Origin: Thiohalocapsa sp. PB-PSB1
GTDB lineage: Bacteria; Pseudomonadota; Gammaproteobacteria; Chromatiales; Chromatiaceae
NCBI GenBank assembly: GCA_016745215.1
Contig: CP050890.1
Span: forward strand, 496,001-560,000
DNA length: 64,000 bases
Reading direction: 5' to 3'
The position numbers were made by a program, and so were the translations under genes. The notes beneath the pieces are model-generated. The model made no database searches, had not been told where the DNA came from, and worked only from the letters and a program-made list of their open reading frames with translations. Shown one piece after another: positions 34,073-42,041 of this stretch (position 1 is the stretch's first letter; each line of letters begins with the position of its first letter).

Positions 34073-35119
34073 CTACTCGCTGGAGAACAGTTCCAAGCTG
34101 CGCTCATCGAGCATCTCCAGCGCCCGACCGCCACCGCGGGCGACGCAGGTAAGCGGATCATCGGCGATGACCACCGGGAGGCCGGTCTCTTCCGCGACCA
34201 GGCGATCGATATCGCGCAGCAAGGCGCCACCGCCAGTCAGCACGATGCCGCGCTCGGCAACATCTGCACCCAGTTCCGGTGGGGTCTGCTCCAAAGCCTG
34301 CCTGACCGCGCTCAAAATACCCGCCAGCGGCTCCTGCATCGCTTCCAAGATTTCGTTGCTGTTCAACGTAAAACCGCGGGGCATGCCCTCGGCGAGGTTA
34401 CGGCCCTTGACCTCGATTTCCAATACCTCGTTGCCGGGGAAGGCAGAACCGATGGCATGTTTAATGCGCTCAGCGGTTGCCTCGCCGATAAAGGTGCCAT
34501 AGTTGCGCCGCACATAGCTGACGATGGCATCATCGAAGGTATCGCCGCCAATGCGAACCGAGTTGGAGAAAACGATGCCATTCAATGAGATCACTGCCAC
34601 CTCCGAGGTGCCACCACCGATATCCAGCACCATCGAACCGCGTGCCTCGTGTACCGGCAGGCCAGCGCCGATGGCTGCGGCCATGGGCTCGTCGATCAGA
34701 TACACATCACGCGCGCCGGCACCCGCGGCGGAGTCTTTGATCGCGCGTCGCTCCACCTGGGTGGAACCGCAGGGCACACACACCAAAATACGCGGACTCG
34801 GACGAATGATGCGCGTCTCGTGTACCTTATGCAGGAAGTACTGGAGCATTTTCTCGGTGACCGTGAAATCAGCGATGACGCCGTCTTTCATCGGCCGAAT
34901 GGCGGTGATGCTCTGCGGCGTGCGCCCAAGCATCATCTTTGCCTCATCGCCAACGGCTACCACTGTTTTGCGGCCACCGTCACCTTCCTGGCGAATCGCC
35001 ACGACCGACGGCTCGTTGAGCACGATTCCTTGCCCGCGCGTGTAGATCAGCGTATTCGCGGTGCCGAGATCGATCGACAGGTCATTCGAAAACATCCCCC
35101 GGATGCGTCTGAAGAACAT
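34073..35119 (-). CDS. mreB: Rod shape-determining actin homologue MreB
   Basis: The 348-residue product is the standard MreB length. Actin-fold motifs: phosphate 1 SIDLGTANTLIYTRGQGIV near 15-33, connect and phosphate 2 VLDIGGGTSEVAVISL near 163-178, and the adenosine motif VLTGGGALLRDIDRL near 295-309. An N-terminal amphipathic start (MFFRRIRGMFSNDL) fits membrane binding. It is first in mreB-mreC-mreD-mrdA-rodA-mltB-rlpA, divergent from gatC. Confidence 0.97.
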   Translation of the reverse strand: MFFRRIRGMFSNDLSIDLGTANTLIYTRGQGIVLNEPSVVAIRQEGDGGRKTVVAVGDEAKMMLGRTPQSITAIRPMKDGVIADFTVTEKMLQYFLHKVHETRIIRPSPRILVCVPCGSTQVERRAIKDSAAGAGARDVYLIDEPMAAAIGAGLPVHEARGSMVLDIGGGTSEVAVISLNGIVFSNSVRIGGDTFDDAIVSYVRRNYGTFIGEATAERIKHAIGSAFPGNEVLEIEVKGRNLAEGMPRGFTLNSNEILEAMQEPLAGILSAVRQALEQTPPELGADVAERGIVLTGGGALLRDIDRLVAEETGLPVVIADDPLTCVARGGGRALEMLDERSLELFSSE

Positions 35120-35511
35120 CGGTGTTTCACCTAATTTAGTGACTTCGTTAGCCCGCTCCGAAGGCCGTCTTTGCGGCAGTCTTAGGGGCGCGCCCTGTAG
35201 CGAGGAGGCATGCAGGGGTGGTGGCGTGTTCGTCGTGGGCAGCCTGTGCCATCGCTACAGGCAATCCGCCCAGGCACTCGAGTTCAGCACCGCGACCGGC
35301 AGCGCGGATGCCATCTCCGCACACACGCGGGCTCGCACTCAACCAGTCGGACAGTTTCTCCGAACGAAAAAACCAGCCCGCGAATATCTCCTTAAAAAAC
35401 CAGCCCACTACTGTAGCAATGCAACGGGTTGTCGGCAAGGCACCATGACGAGCGGAAGGCTGATGTGGTAGTTTTCGCGCTTTAGTTCATAGAGCAGGAG
35501 GGGCCACCATT
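35120..35511. promoter_or_regulatory. Divergent promoter region mreB / gatC
   Basis: This 392-bp spacer must hold promoters for both operons. AAAAAACCAGCCC occurs twice, about 26 bp apart (35368 and 35393). No family A or B repeat is present. The gatC ribosome site AGGAGG lies at 35497-35502. No promoter boxes could be assigned with confidence. Confidence 0.45.
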
Positions 35512-35799
35512 ATGGTATTGGACAAAGGCGATGTCGCCAAGATCGCACATCTCGCGCGGCTTGCGGTTGGCGATGACGAGCTAGAGCATTATGCCAGCGA
35601 GCTCAGCAGCATTCTTGATTTGGTCGCGCAAATGAACGGCATCGATACCGCAGGTGTCGAGCCCATGGCGCATCCGCTGCACATGGCTCAGCGGCTGCGT
35701 GCGGATCAGGTCAGCGAGCCGGACCAACGCCAACACTTCCAGCGCATCGCGCCGGTTGTCCAAGATGGATTGTACCTGGTGCCGAGGGTGATTGAATGA
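35512..35799 (+). CDS. gatC: Asp-tRNA(Asn)/Glu-tRNA(Gln) amidotransferase subunit C
   Basis: The 95-residue small subunit has the family pattern DVAKIAHLARLAVGDDELEH near 7-26 and LDLVAQMNGIDTAGVEPMAH near 35-54. It holds GatA and GatB together. AGGAGGGG precedes the ATG. gatA starts 117 bp downstream, but gatB does not follow, so the third subunit must be encoded elsewhere. Confidence 0.95.
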   Translation: MVLDKGDVAKIAHLARLAVGDDELEHYASELSSILDLVAQMNGIDTAGVEPMAHPLHMAQRLRADQVSEPDQRQHFQRIAPVVQDGLYLVPRVIE

Positions 35800-35916
35800 A
35801 CAGCCAAGCCAGCGACGCAGCAACCTGGCCTCAGCGCCATCCGATCTTGAGGAATGATCCAGGTCATCACCTCATCGTTTTGACCAAGAATTCTGCTGCG
35901 AGCGAGTAGCGTCTCC

Positions 35917-37374
35917 ATGCACGAACAAACCATTGCTGAACTCGCGATCGGGCTGCGCGCAAAGGATTTCTCTAGCCGCGAATTAACCCAGCACTACCTG
36001 GAGCGTATCGCGCGCCTTGACCCACGGCTGAACAGCTATATCACGGTTGCCGCCGAAAGCGCCTTGGCTGCTGCAGATGCTGCCGATCTTCGCATTGCTG
36101 CTGGCAATGTTGGCCCACTTACCGGTATCCCGATCGCCCACAAAGACATTTTCTGTACAAACGGGATCAAAACAAGTTGCGGCTCGCGCATGCTGGATAA
36201 GTTTACTGCACCCTACGATGCTACCGTGGTTGAGAAATTGAGCTGTGCCGGTGCCGTCATGCTGGGTAAGACCAACATGGATGAATTCGCCATGGGCTCG
36301 TCCAACGAGACCAGTTTTTACGGCCCGGTCCGTAACCCCTGGGACGACACCCGGGTCCCGGGCGGGTCGTCAGGCGGCTCGGCAGCAGCGGTCGCGGCAC
36401 GGCTCTGTGCCGCGGCCACCGGCACCGACACCGGCGGCTCGATTCGCCAGCCCGCGGCCTTTTGCGGCATTACCGGCATCAAGCCTACCTACGGACGCTG
36501 CTCGCGCTGGGGCATGATTGCGTTCGCGTCCAGTCTCGATCAGGCCGGCGCTCTGGCTCGCTCGGCCGAGGATGCTGCTGCGCTGCTTGCCGCAATGGCC
36601 GGCTTCGACCCGCGCGACTCCACCAGTGCCGACGTATCGGTGCCGGATTACAGCGCCATGCTCAATGCCGATATTGCGGGTGTTAAGATTGGCCTGCCGC
36701 GTGAATACTTCGGCGATGGGCTCGATGCCGGCGTCGCCGCATCAATCCAAGCCGCTCTCGAAGAGTACGAACGACTCGGTGCCCGCATCGTCGATATCAG
36801 CCTACCCAATTCTCCACTCTCGGTGCCAGTTTATTATGTGGTCGCACCAGCCGAATGTTCATCCAACCTAGCCCGTTTCGACGGCGTCCGCTATGGCCAT
36901 CGTTGCGATGATCCCCGCGATCTGGAGGATCTCTACAAGCGCAGCCGCGCCGAGGGTTTTGGCGCGGAGGTAAAGCGCCGCATCATGATCGGCGCCTATG
37001 CGCTGTCCGCTGGCTATTACGATGCTTACTATCTCAAGGCGCAGCAAATACGGCATCTGATCTCGGATGATTTCCGTAATGCCTTTGAGCAAGTAGACGT
37101 GATCATGGGGCCGACGACACCGAGCACTGCATTCGAGCTTGGCGCCAACAGCAACGATCCGATAGCAATGTATTTAAATGACATCTACACCATCGCGACC
37201 AACCTCGCCGGCTTGCCGGGATTATCCATTCCGGTTGCGCCCACCGGGGCGGGACTGCCGGCCGGTTTGCAAATCATTGGAAATTACTTCGAGGAAGGGC
37301 GATTGCTAAACCTGGCGCATCGATTTCAGCGTGAAACGGACTGGCACAGGCGCGTTGCGGCCACATACGCTTGA
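35917..37374 (+). CDS. gatA: Asp-tRNA(Asn)/Glu-tRNA(Gln) amidotransferase subunit A
   Basis: This 485-residue amidase-signature enzyme releases ammonia from glutamine for transfer to misacylated tRNA. The Ser-cisSer-Lys triad is visible: K in IPIAHKDIFC (near 73), cis-Ser in PGGSSGGSAAAVAA (near 147) and nucleophile Ser in GTDTGGSIRQPA (near 171). The length is standard. It follows gatC in the same operon. Confidence 0.96.
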   Translation: MHEQTIAELAIGLRAKDFSSRELTQHYLERIARLDPRLNSYITVAAESALAAADAADLRIAAGNVGPLTGIPIAHKDIFCTNGIKTSCGSRMLDKFTAPYDATVVEKLSCAGAVMLGKTNMDEFAMGSSNETSFYGPVRNPWDDTRVPGGSSGGSAAAVAARLCAAATGTDTGGSIRQPAAFCGITGIKPTYGRCSRWGMIAFASSLDQAGALARSAEDAAALLAAMAGFDPRDSTSADVSVPDYSAMLNADIAGVKIGLPREYFGDGLDAGVAASIQAALEEYERLGARIVDISLPNSPLSVPVYYVVAPAECSSNLARFDGVRYGHRCDDPRDLEDLYKRSRAEGFGAEVKRRIMIGAYALSAGYYDAYYLKAQQIRHLISDDFRNAFEQVDVIMGPTTPSTAFELGANSNDPIAMYLNDIYTIATNLAGLPGLSIPVAPTGAGLPAGLQIIGNYFEEGRLLNLAHRFQRETDWHRRVAATYA

Positions 37375-37584
37375 GCCATGGGCACCGAATACAGTATCGT
37401 TACATGCCCTTAATCGATTCTCCCATGTGGCTAAAGAGCTTTATCAAGGGTTTAGCGCAACTGTCAGATTATACCGCCATACTCGGTCGCACAAATCGGA
37501 CAGACAAGGTCGCAAGCTTGGGTTAGGATTCAACCATCAGCAGTCCATCCCTAACAAGCTCATTCGAGCTGGAGGCACATCGTC

Positions 37585-37818
37585 ATGACACGCGGCATCC
37601 ATCTTAAGACCCTCGGTGCCAATGATCTCAACGCTCTCGGACTCTCGCCGGATCTCCTGCAGGGAGCCATGGATCTGATTGATCAAGAGCTGGTCGCCCA
37701 CGGCGATCTACCTGAAACCGGCGCGATCGATGCGCTCGCAATCACTCGCGAGGTACGTCGTACGATGGAGCAGGTATTGCAATTATTGACCGATGCCTTG
37801 CCGGCCGAGCATCGCTGA
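37585..37818 (+). CDS. Small hypothetical protein at the usual gatB position
   Basis: The 77-residue acidic, helical ORF (MTRGIHLKTLGANDLNALGL...) has a TGGAGG ribosome site at suitable spacing. No family is recognised. A central part (AMDLIDQELVAHGDLPETGA) and a C-terminal helix (ITREVRRTMEQVLQLLTDAL) look protein-like. It lies 210 bp after gatA, where gatB is expected in relatives, but it shows no GatB similarity. Confidence 0.5.
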   Translation: MTRGIHLKTLGANDLNALGLSPDLLQGAMDLIDQELVAHGDLPETGAIDALAITREVRRTMEQVLQLLTDALPAEHR

Positions 37819-38209
37819 TCCGGCTGCCGATTTTGCCCGCATTCCAGCCCTTGTTCGAGGTGCGCGCGGGCTGATGCCCGAACATCAGGGTCGAGCATCG
37901 GAGTTCGGCTCCTGTGCCGCGTGCGAAATCGACAGGTCAGATCATTATTTCATCGGTCGGCTCGCTGAGCCGGCTTTCCGCTCGGCAATCAGCTTGCCCG
38001 GGATTTGGGCATGCTGCTACCGTGCAGCGTTGCATACTTGTGCCCCTCGCTGTTCCTAACTTGTTCGAACCTGCCCATAGGGGATAAGAGTACCTGTTCT
38101 GTCTATGGGGTGCTTTCAGCAACGATTCCCTGAGCGGATTTCTCCCAGGCCGATCAAGAACTACAACGCCAGTGACGATTGCCGGCAACAGGCTAGATGA
38201 AACGACGCC
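37819..38209. other. Spacer upstream of ompR
   Basis: No gene. A short hairpin CTGATG-CCCGAA-CATCAG lies at 37871-37888. Nothing else of note is visible. Confidence 0.35.
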
Positions 38210-38932
38210 ATGCACCCTTCTACAGCAGATGAGCGGACCCGTGTGCTGGTCGTCGACGATGACGCCTCCCTGCGCGAGCTATTAATAGGCTATCTCCGCC
38301 GCGAGGGGTTTGAAGTGAACGGAGTCGAGGATGGCAGCGCAATGTTTGAATGGCTGGCGAGTCACCAAGCAGACCTGCTCATCCTGGATCTCATGCTGCC
38401 CGGCGAGGATGGTCTGACGTTGGCACGACGCCTGCGTACACACACGGATATTCCCATTATCATGTTGTCTGCCCGTGGCGAGGATATCGATCGTATTGTT
38501 GGCCTCGAGGTAGGCGCCGATGACTACCTTGTCAAGCCGTTCAATCCGCGTGAACTGCTGGCGCGTATGCGCGCGGTGCTGCGTCGGCATGCCCCTGCTG
38601 CAACCGAGCGACAGGGCAACGATATTGCCGAGTTCGGCCCCTATCGGCTCGACCTCGCGGCGCGACAGCTGCAACGTGACGGAACGCCTGTGACTCTAAC
38701 CGGCAGCGAATTTGATTTGCTACGCATCTTCATTGAACATCCAAATCGGACACTCGACCGCGATCGGCTGTTGGATCTGCTCAAGGGTTATGAACGCAAC
38801 CCATTCGATCGCAGTATTGACGTGCAAGTTGCGAGGCTTCGGGCCAAAATCGAACCAAATACGAAAAAGCCCCGCTATATTCGGACCGTTTGGGGCCGCG
38901 GTTATATGTTCACACCCAGCACAGAGGTCTGA
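38210..38932 (+). CDS. ompR: Response regulator OmpR
   Basis: The 240-residue protein has a receiver domain (VLVVDDDASLRELL near 12-25; phosphoacceptor Asp in LLILDLMLPGEDGL near 61; Lys in DDYLVKPFNPREL near 110) and a winged-helix DNA-binding domain ending RYIRTVWGRGYMF. It is the transcription factor of the OmpR-EnvZ pair. Osmotic or pH control of porins is known in enterics; targets here are unknown. It is followed directly by envZ. Confidence 0.94.
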   Translation: MHPSTADERTRVLVVDDDASLRELLIGYLRREGFEVNGVEDGSAMFEWLASHQADLLILDLMLPGEDGLTLARRLRTHTDIPIIMLSARGEDIDRIVGLEVGADDYLVKPFNPRELLARMRAVLRRHAPAATERQGNDIAEFGPYRLDLAARQLQRDGTPVTLTGSEFDLLRIFIEHPNRTLDRDRLLDLLKGYERNPFDRSIDVQVARLRAKIEPNTKKPRYIRTVWGRGYMFTPSTEV

Positions 38933-38937
38933 CGCGC

Positions 38938-40281
38938 TTGCTTTCACTGCTGCCGGCGTCGCTGTTCGGCAGGGCGCTGCTGACGCTAGTTCTCACCTTC
39001 GGTAGCTTCGCCCTGATCAGCTTTGCTGCCGTCATTCACTATGCTTTGTTTCCGGTCGTACAGCGTTCCACCACCGACCTGGCAGCCTTCATGGAAGTCT
39101 CCGCCCTTACGCTAGTGCAACTACCCGAAGAGCAGCGCATCAAGTATCGCGAAAAGCTGCGCAACGAGTATCAACTCTGGCTGTTAACGGGGGATGAATC
39201 ACCGCGTCGATTGCAGCCCTATTTCTTTCCTTACGTGCTGCGTATGAGTCAGGCCCTGAGCCAGAGGCTGGGCCAGAAGGTGCAGATGCGGAGCAACGTC
39301 ATCGACGGCGAACGCTGGTTTTGGATCGATCTGAACACTCCGCGGGGCATCGTTTGGGTGGGCTTTCCGCGCAATCGCATTCATACACGCCCCTTGGAAG
39401 GCATGTTCGTCGTCTTCAGTCTCGCGCTATTGTTAACGGTGGTTACGGCGGCAATCCTCGCTCGCAGGGTGACATCGCCACTGACCCTATTGTCGCGGGC
39501 TGCCGAAGAGGTGGCAAAGGGTCGTTCCCCGCAACCGCTGCCAGAAATCGGCCCGCGCGAGTTGGCCAGCCTGGCGCGACAGTTCAATGCCATCAGCCAG
39601 CAGGTGCATGAATTATTGGCCGATCGGACTGCACTGCTGGCTGGTATTTCCCACGATTTAAGAACTCCGCTGACCCGGCTGCGGCTGGCAATTGAAATGC
39701 TCCCGGACGACACGGATTGCACGCTTCGAACACGCATGGAGCGTGACATCGCCGAAATGAATGTGCAGATTAGCCAGGCTGTCGAAATGGGTCGTTCACT
39801 GGGTTCCGGAGAACGGCAGAGAACGGATCTCGTTGTGCTCATCAGCGAGGTCGTTGGCAATCGCCCGCGCATCATTTGGCTGCCGATTGGTCGCTGTATA
39901 CAATCCATTAATGCGTTTGCACTCCGCCGTATTCTTGGCAATCTGATCGAAAACGCTCTACGTTACAGCGCGGCGGCCGTGGAGATACGCATCGATTGTC
40001 AGCACCAACAGGCCATCATCCTGGTGCTTGACCGTGGTAACGGCATTCCGGAGGCAGAGCGCGAGGCGGTTTTTCGGCCCTTCTATCGGTTGGAACATTC
40101 CCGTAATCGTGGTACAGGCGGTGCCGGCCTTGGGCTGGCGGTCGCGCGCCAATTGGCAATTTCAAACAACATCGAGCTCGACCTCAGCGACCGTATCGGT
40201 GGTGGCACCGTGGTCAGCGTGCGACTGCTGCCGCCTGAAGACGAAGATTCAACTGGAGTGTTCGGCGGTTTAAACACATAA
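38938..40281 (+). CDS. envZ: Osmosensor histidine kinase EnvZ
   Basis: The most plausible start is the TTG at 38938, 5 bp after the ompR stop with AGAGG upstream; an earlier TTG at 38890 overlaps ompR. The 447-residue protein has two membrane helices (about 14-36 and 157-177), a short periplasmic domain and HAMP. The HisKA box is GISHDLRTPLTRLRL, and the ATPase N, G1 and G2 boxes are NLIENALRYS, DRGNGIPEAE and GTGGAGLGLAVAR. The stop codon TAA at 40279-40281 coincides with the edge of a MITE-like element, so the native C-terminus may have been altered by the insertion. Confidence 0.92.
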   Translation: MLSLLPASLFGRALLTLVLTFGSFALISFAAVIHYALFPVVQRSTTDLAAFMEVSALTLVQLPEEQRIKYREKLRNEYQLWLLTGDESPRRLQPYFFPYVLRMSQALSQRLGQKVQMRSNVIDGERWFWIDLNTPRGIVWVGFPRNRIHTRPLEGMFVVFSLALLLTVVTAAILARRVTSPLTLLSRAAEEVAKGRSPQPLPEIGPRELASLARQFNAISQQVHELLADRTALLAGISHDLRTPLTRLRLAIEMLPDDTDCTLRTRMERDIAEMNVQISQAVEMGRSLGSGERQRTDLVVLISEVVGNRPRIIWLPIGRCIQSINAFALRRILGNLIENALRYSAAAVEIRIDCQHQQAIILVLDRGNGIPEAEREAVFRPFYRLEHSRNRGTGGAGLGLAVARQLAISNNIELDLSDRIGGGTVVSVRLLPPEDEDSTGVFGGLNT

Positions 40282-40437
40282 GGCGATTGCCGGAGAGAAA
40301 TAGACCAACTGGCGCCGGATTTGCGTCCGCCTTCGCGAAGCGGCAACCCGACCATCGTCGCTCTATGCGGAGCCGCAACGTCGATGCCGGACGAGAAGAC
40401 AAGCCAGGTGGTCTATTTCTCGACAGAAATCGCCTAA
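40279..40437. mobile_element. MITE-like family A, full copy 4 (inverted), abutting envZ
   Basis: AGGCGATTGCCGGAGAGAAA and TTTCTCGACAGAAATCGCCT are the termini. The internal words GACCAACTGGCGCCGGAT and GAAGACAAGCCAGGTGGTC are the reverse complement of those in copies 2 and 3. It is 159 bp, the same size as copy 3. Its first bases overlap the envZ stop codon. Confidence 0.72.
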
Positions 40438-40671
40438 GTCACGACTGCATCGGCGCCCCACTGTCCGGTACCAACCGAAGCAACCGCCCCATGCAACCAT
40501 CGCCATGACAACAACTCTGGTTGACGCCCGCCGGCTTGCAACCTAAATTGCAGCCTAGAAAAATAAAACTGCCCCGAAATGCAAGATCATGCCCTTGCTG
40601 ACGATAATGCGAGTGATGTTGACCGTCCGCCCTGGGGAAATCAATGCCATCACCATCGAGAGGATCATCTC

Positions 40672-41136
40672 ATGCTACAAGCCGGCGACATGGCACCTGC
40701 TTTTTCACTACCTGACTCGGATATGGAGCGAGTCGATCTGGAGCAACTCATTCAGGATCGCAACCTAGTGATCTGTTTCTATCCTAAGGACGATACGCCT
40801 GGATGCACCATGGAGGCGCTGGAATTCACCGACCTGCAATCGGAATTCGAGGCCGCGGGTACGGACATCGTGGGTATCAGCCGCGACACCTGCGCCAGCC
40901 ACGGGGCATTTCGCGACAAATATGGTCTGAGCGTCCGGTTGCTCGCCGATACGGATGGCGAAGTCTGCGATGCCTACGGGGTGTGGCAAGAAAAGGAAAA
41001 AAACGGCGAAAAACGCATGGGCATCGTTCGTTCCACCTTTGTCATTACTGATGATGGCATCATTCGCCATGCCATCTACGACGTGAAACCCAAGGGGCAC
41101 GCGGGGCGCGTCCTAGATCTTGTGTACAACCTGTAG
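40672..41136 (+). CDS. bcp: Thiol peroxidase of the Bcp/PrxQ type
   Basis: The product is 154 residues from the ATG at 40672 (GAGAGGATC upstream); the frame is open from 40579, but that would add an unusual leader. The peroxidatic cysteine lies in YPKDDTPGCTMEALEF. The nearby second cysteine used as resolving residue in E. coli Bcp (five residues on) is replaced by Leu. A cysteine in SRDTCASHGAFRDKYG may serve instead, as in other PrxQ forms. It reduces peroxides with thioredoxin. It lies downstream of ompR-envZ but is separated by the MITE. Confidence 0.92.
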   Translation: MLQAGDMAPAFSLPDSDMERVDLEQLIQDRNLVICFYPKDDTPGCTMEALEFTDLQSEFEAAGTDIVGISRDTCASHGAFRDKYGLSVRLLADTDGEVCDAYGVWQEKEKNGEKRMGIVRSTFVITDDGIIRHAIYDVKPKGHAGRVLDLVYNL

Positions 41137-41371
41137 CCCTTTGTTGCGAATATGCAACTAGCCTGAAAAGTCCGCATCTACACCACAGATTTCTGCTGGC
41201 AATGGAACAATGTGGCGCCAAGTATCATTTTTTTGTTTCATTTTCCCGACAACGCGCTATCATATGTCAATGGCAGTCGTCGAGAACCGCGCAGGTGCGT
41301 TGGTTCCGAACACAAAACCGCCACTGAAACCCAGTCCGACTTTCAGTTTTCTCAGCAGACAGGAGCCACCC

Positions 41372-41959
41372 ATGAGCACTATCTCATCTTCCCGCACCGC
41401 CGCGCTGGCCCTCGCCGCCGCACTTGGCCTTGGCCTAAGCGCCCACAGTAGCTTCGCCGACGAGTTTGGTGAGTCTTACTGGTATGCCGCCGGCGATCCG
41501 ACCGTGCCGAATGGCCAGCTTTGGGTCAACAGCGCCGGCGAGTGCTGGCAAAGTTCCTATCCCGATGGCCCAACCAACCTGCCGCCTTGTCAGGTTGAGG
41601 TACCCGCCGAAATCACCGTGAATCTGAACTTTGAATTCGACGAATTTATCGTTCCGGATACCGTGGTGAATCCCGAAGAACTGGTCAAAATCGACGAGTA
41701 TATCGATCAGGTCAAGGCGACTCCGGTTGAAGAGTATGTCACCATCGTCGGTCATACGGACGCCAAGGGCTCCGACGAATACAACATGCAGCTCGGTTTG
41801 CGGCGCGCGGACGCCGTACGTAATTACTTTATCGCCCAAGGCTATCCAGAGCGTAATCTCGCCCCTGCTGAGACCGAGGGCAAGCGCGACCTGCTGCCGG
41901 ATGTCGATCCGTTCTCCGTGCTCCAGCGTCGCGTGGTCATTACCAAGACCGATAGCTGA
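41372..41959 (+). CDS. OmpA-family peptidoglycan-binding protein
   Basis: The product is 195 residues from the ATG at 41372 (AGGAG upstream), which gives a signal peptide ending SSFA. After a short region with two cysteines (GECWQSS, PPCQVEV) comes an OmpA C-terminal domain: NLNFEFDEFIVPDTVVNP near 90, then VTIVGHTDAKGSDEYNMQLG, with the Asp and the later Arg (LRRADAVRNYF) that bind diaminopimelate. It probably lies in the periplasm or is attached to the outer membrane, without a barrel domain. A strong terminator follows. Confidence 0.88.
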   Translation: MSTISSSRTAALALAAALGLGLSAHSSFADEFGESYWYAAGDPTVPNGQLWVNSAGECWQSSYPDGPTNLPPCQVEVPAEITVNLNFEFDEFIVPDTVVNPEELVKIDEYIDQVKATPVEEYVTIVGHTDAKGSDEYNMQLGLRRADAVRNYFIAQGYPERNLAPAETEGKRDLLPDVDPFSVLQRRVVITKTDS

Positions 41960-42001
41960 TCGCTTGCGCCGTTTTGTCTCGGCATTAAGCCGTACCTGAA
42001 A

Positions 42002-42034
42002 GACCGGCCGGGTCGATCCCGACCGGTTTTTTTA
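42002..42034 (+). terminator. Rho-independent terminator after the OmpA-like gene
   Basis: GACCGGCCGGGTCGATCCC pairs with GACCGGT through an outer ACCGG/CCGGT stem and an inner GGG/CCC, followed by TTTTTTTATTTT. It ends only 8 bp before the start codon of the next gene. Confidence 0.85.
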
Positions 42035-42041
42035 TTTTGTC

